From JACKAN01 sp964502735 (GTDB lineage Bacteria; Bdellovibrionota; Bdellovibrionia; Bdellovibrionales; UBA1609), in NCBI GenBank assembly GCA_964502735.1, contig CAZCYD010000033.1, forward strand, positions 1-32,044: a stretch of DNA of 32,044 nt, written 5' to 3'. This document shows, piece after piece, positions 31,993 to 32,044 of this stretch. A program made the translations under genes and the position numbers. The stretch's first letter is position 1. Each line of letters begins with the position of its first letter. Under the pieces are notes generated by a model. That model was not told the DNA's origin, ran no database searches, and worked only from the letters and a program-made list of their open reading frames with translations.

Positions 31993-32044
31993 TCCCCATT
32001 CCAAAAAATACTCGTCTAAAATTTTGTGAATGCGCCTCACGCGC
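31990..32044. repeat. 140-bp palindromic element, copy C (cut by window end)
   Basis: The last 55 bases match the first 55 of copy B with about nine differences: TAATCCCCATTCC at the start, the A-rich block, TTGTGAATGCGCCTCA and then the internal-loop start CGCGC, which is identical. The right half lies outside the window. Its first three bases are the stop codon of the S8 protease frame. Confidence 0.85.

Noticed and set aside
1..32044. tRNA, rRNA, CRISPR arrays, phage or conjugation modules
   Set aside because: I looked for TTCGA-type arms, conserved rRNA stretches, regular spacer-repeat patterns and integrase or transposase motifs and found none.

Overview
The window reads as ordinary chromosome from a Gram-negative, AT-leaning bacterium. 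The gene content (a sigma-54 activator with a degenerate paralogue, a TPR protein with a degenerate receiver, large cysteine-containing secreted proteins of no known family, an AmgK/MurU-type muropeptide recycling pair) would fit the Bdellovibrionota. That placement is inference from gene style; no rRNA, tRNA, CRISPR array or phage module is present to confirm it.

Layout. 1-1.2 kb: tail of a possible upstream gene and a secreted Gly/Ser-rich protein. 1.4-3.3 kb (minus): amgK-murU, translationally coupled. 3.4-7.8 kb: a regulatory cluster with a GTPase/ATPase-dead sigma-54-activator-like protein (minus), a receiver-TPR protein with non-canonical phosphorylation residues (plus), and an intact sigma-54 activator (plus) whose surroundings carry repeated TTGACG half-sites, an intragenic hairpin with a T-tract and a possible Shine-Dalgarno-sequestering leader. 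8.0-11.1 kb (minus): tlyA, a patatin-like protein without catalytic residues, and pepP, tightly packed. 11.2-14.0 kb: a 936-residue secreted protein of unknown function. 14.1-21.6 kb (minus): PBP1A, UvrA and an MsbA-type ABC exporter joined by overlapping start and stop codons. 21.75-23.6 kb (minus): a secreted coiled-coil protein. 23.6-24.5 kb: about 0.9 kb without a confident gene, rich in small inverted repeats. 24.5-27.3 kb: a small membrane protein, then xseA-xseB-ispA. 27.3-30.4 kb: a HAD phosphatase (minus), a GNAT-like protein and glpD. 30.7-32.0 kb: a subtilisin-like protease that stops just after its catalytic serine motif.

The most notable signal is a family of 140-bp palindromic elements. 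Two complete copies (1244-1383 and 7908-8047, opposite orientation) and one copy cut by the window end (from 31990) lie immediately 3' of genes. Their arms differ by changes that are compensated on both sides, while an unpaired asymmetric internal loop is identical. Two copies supply the stop codon of the neighbouring gene (pepP and the S8 protease), and the protease appears truncated by it. This looks like a non-autonomous, TA-flanked mobile element or a conserved structured nucleic-acid element. A second, unrelated 109-bp hairpin lies at 14024-14132.
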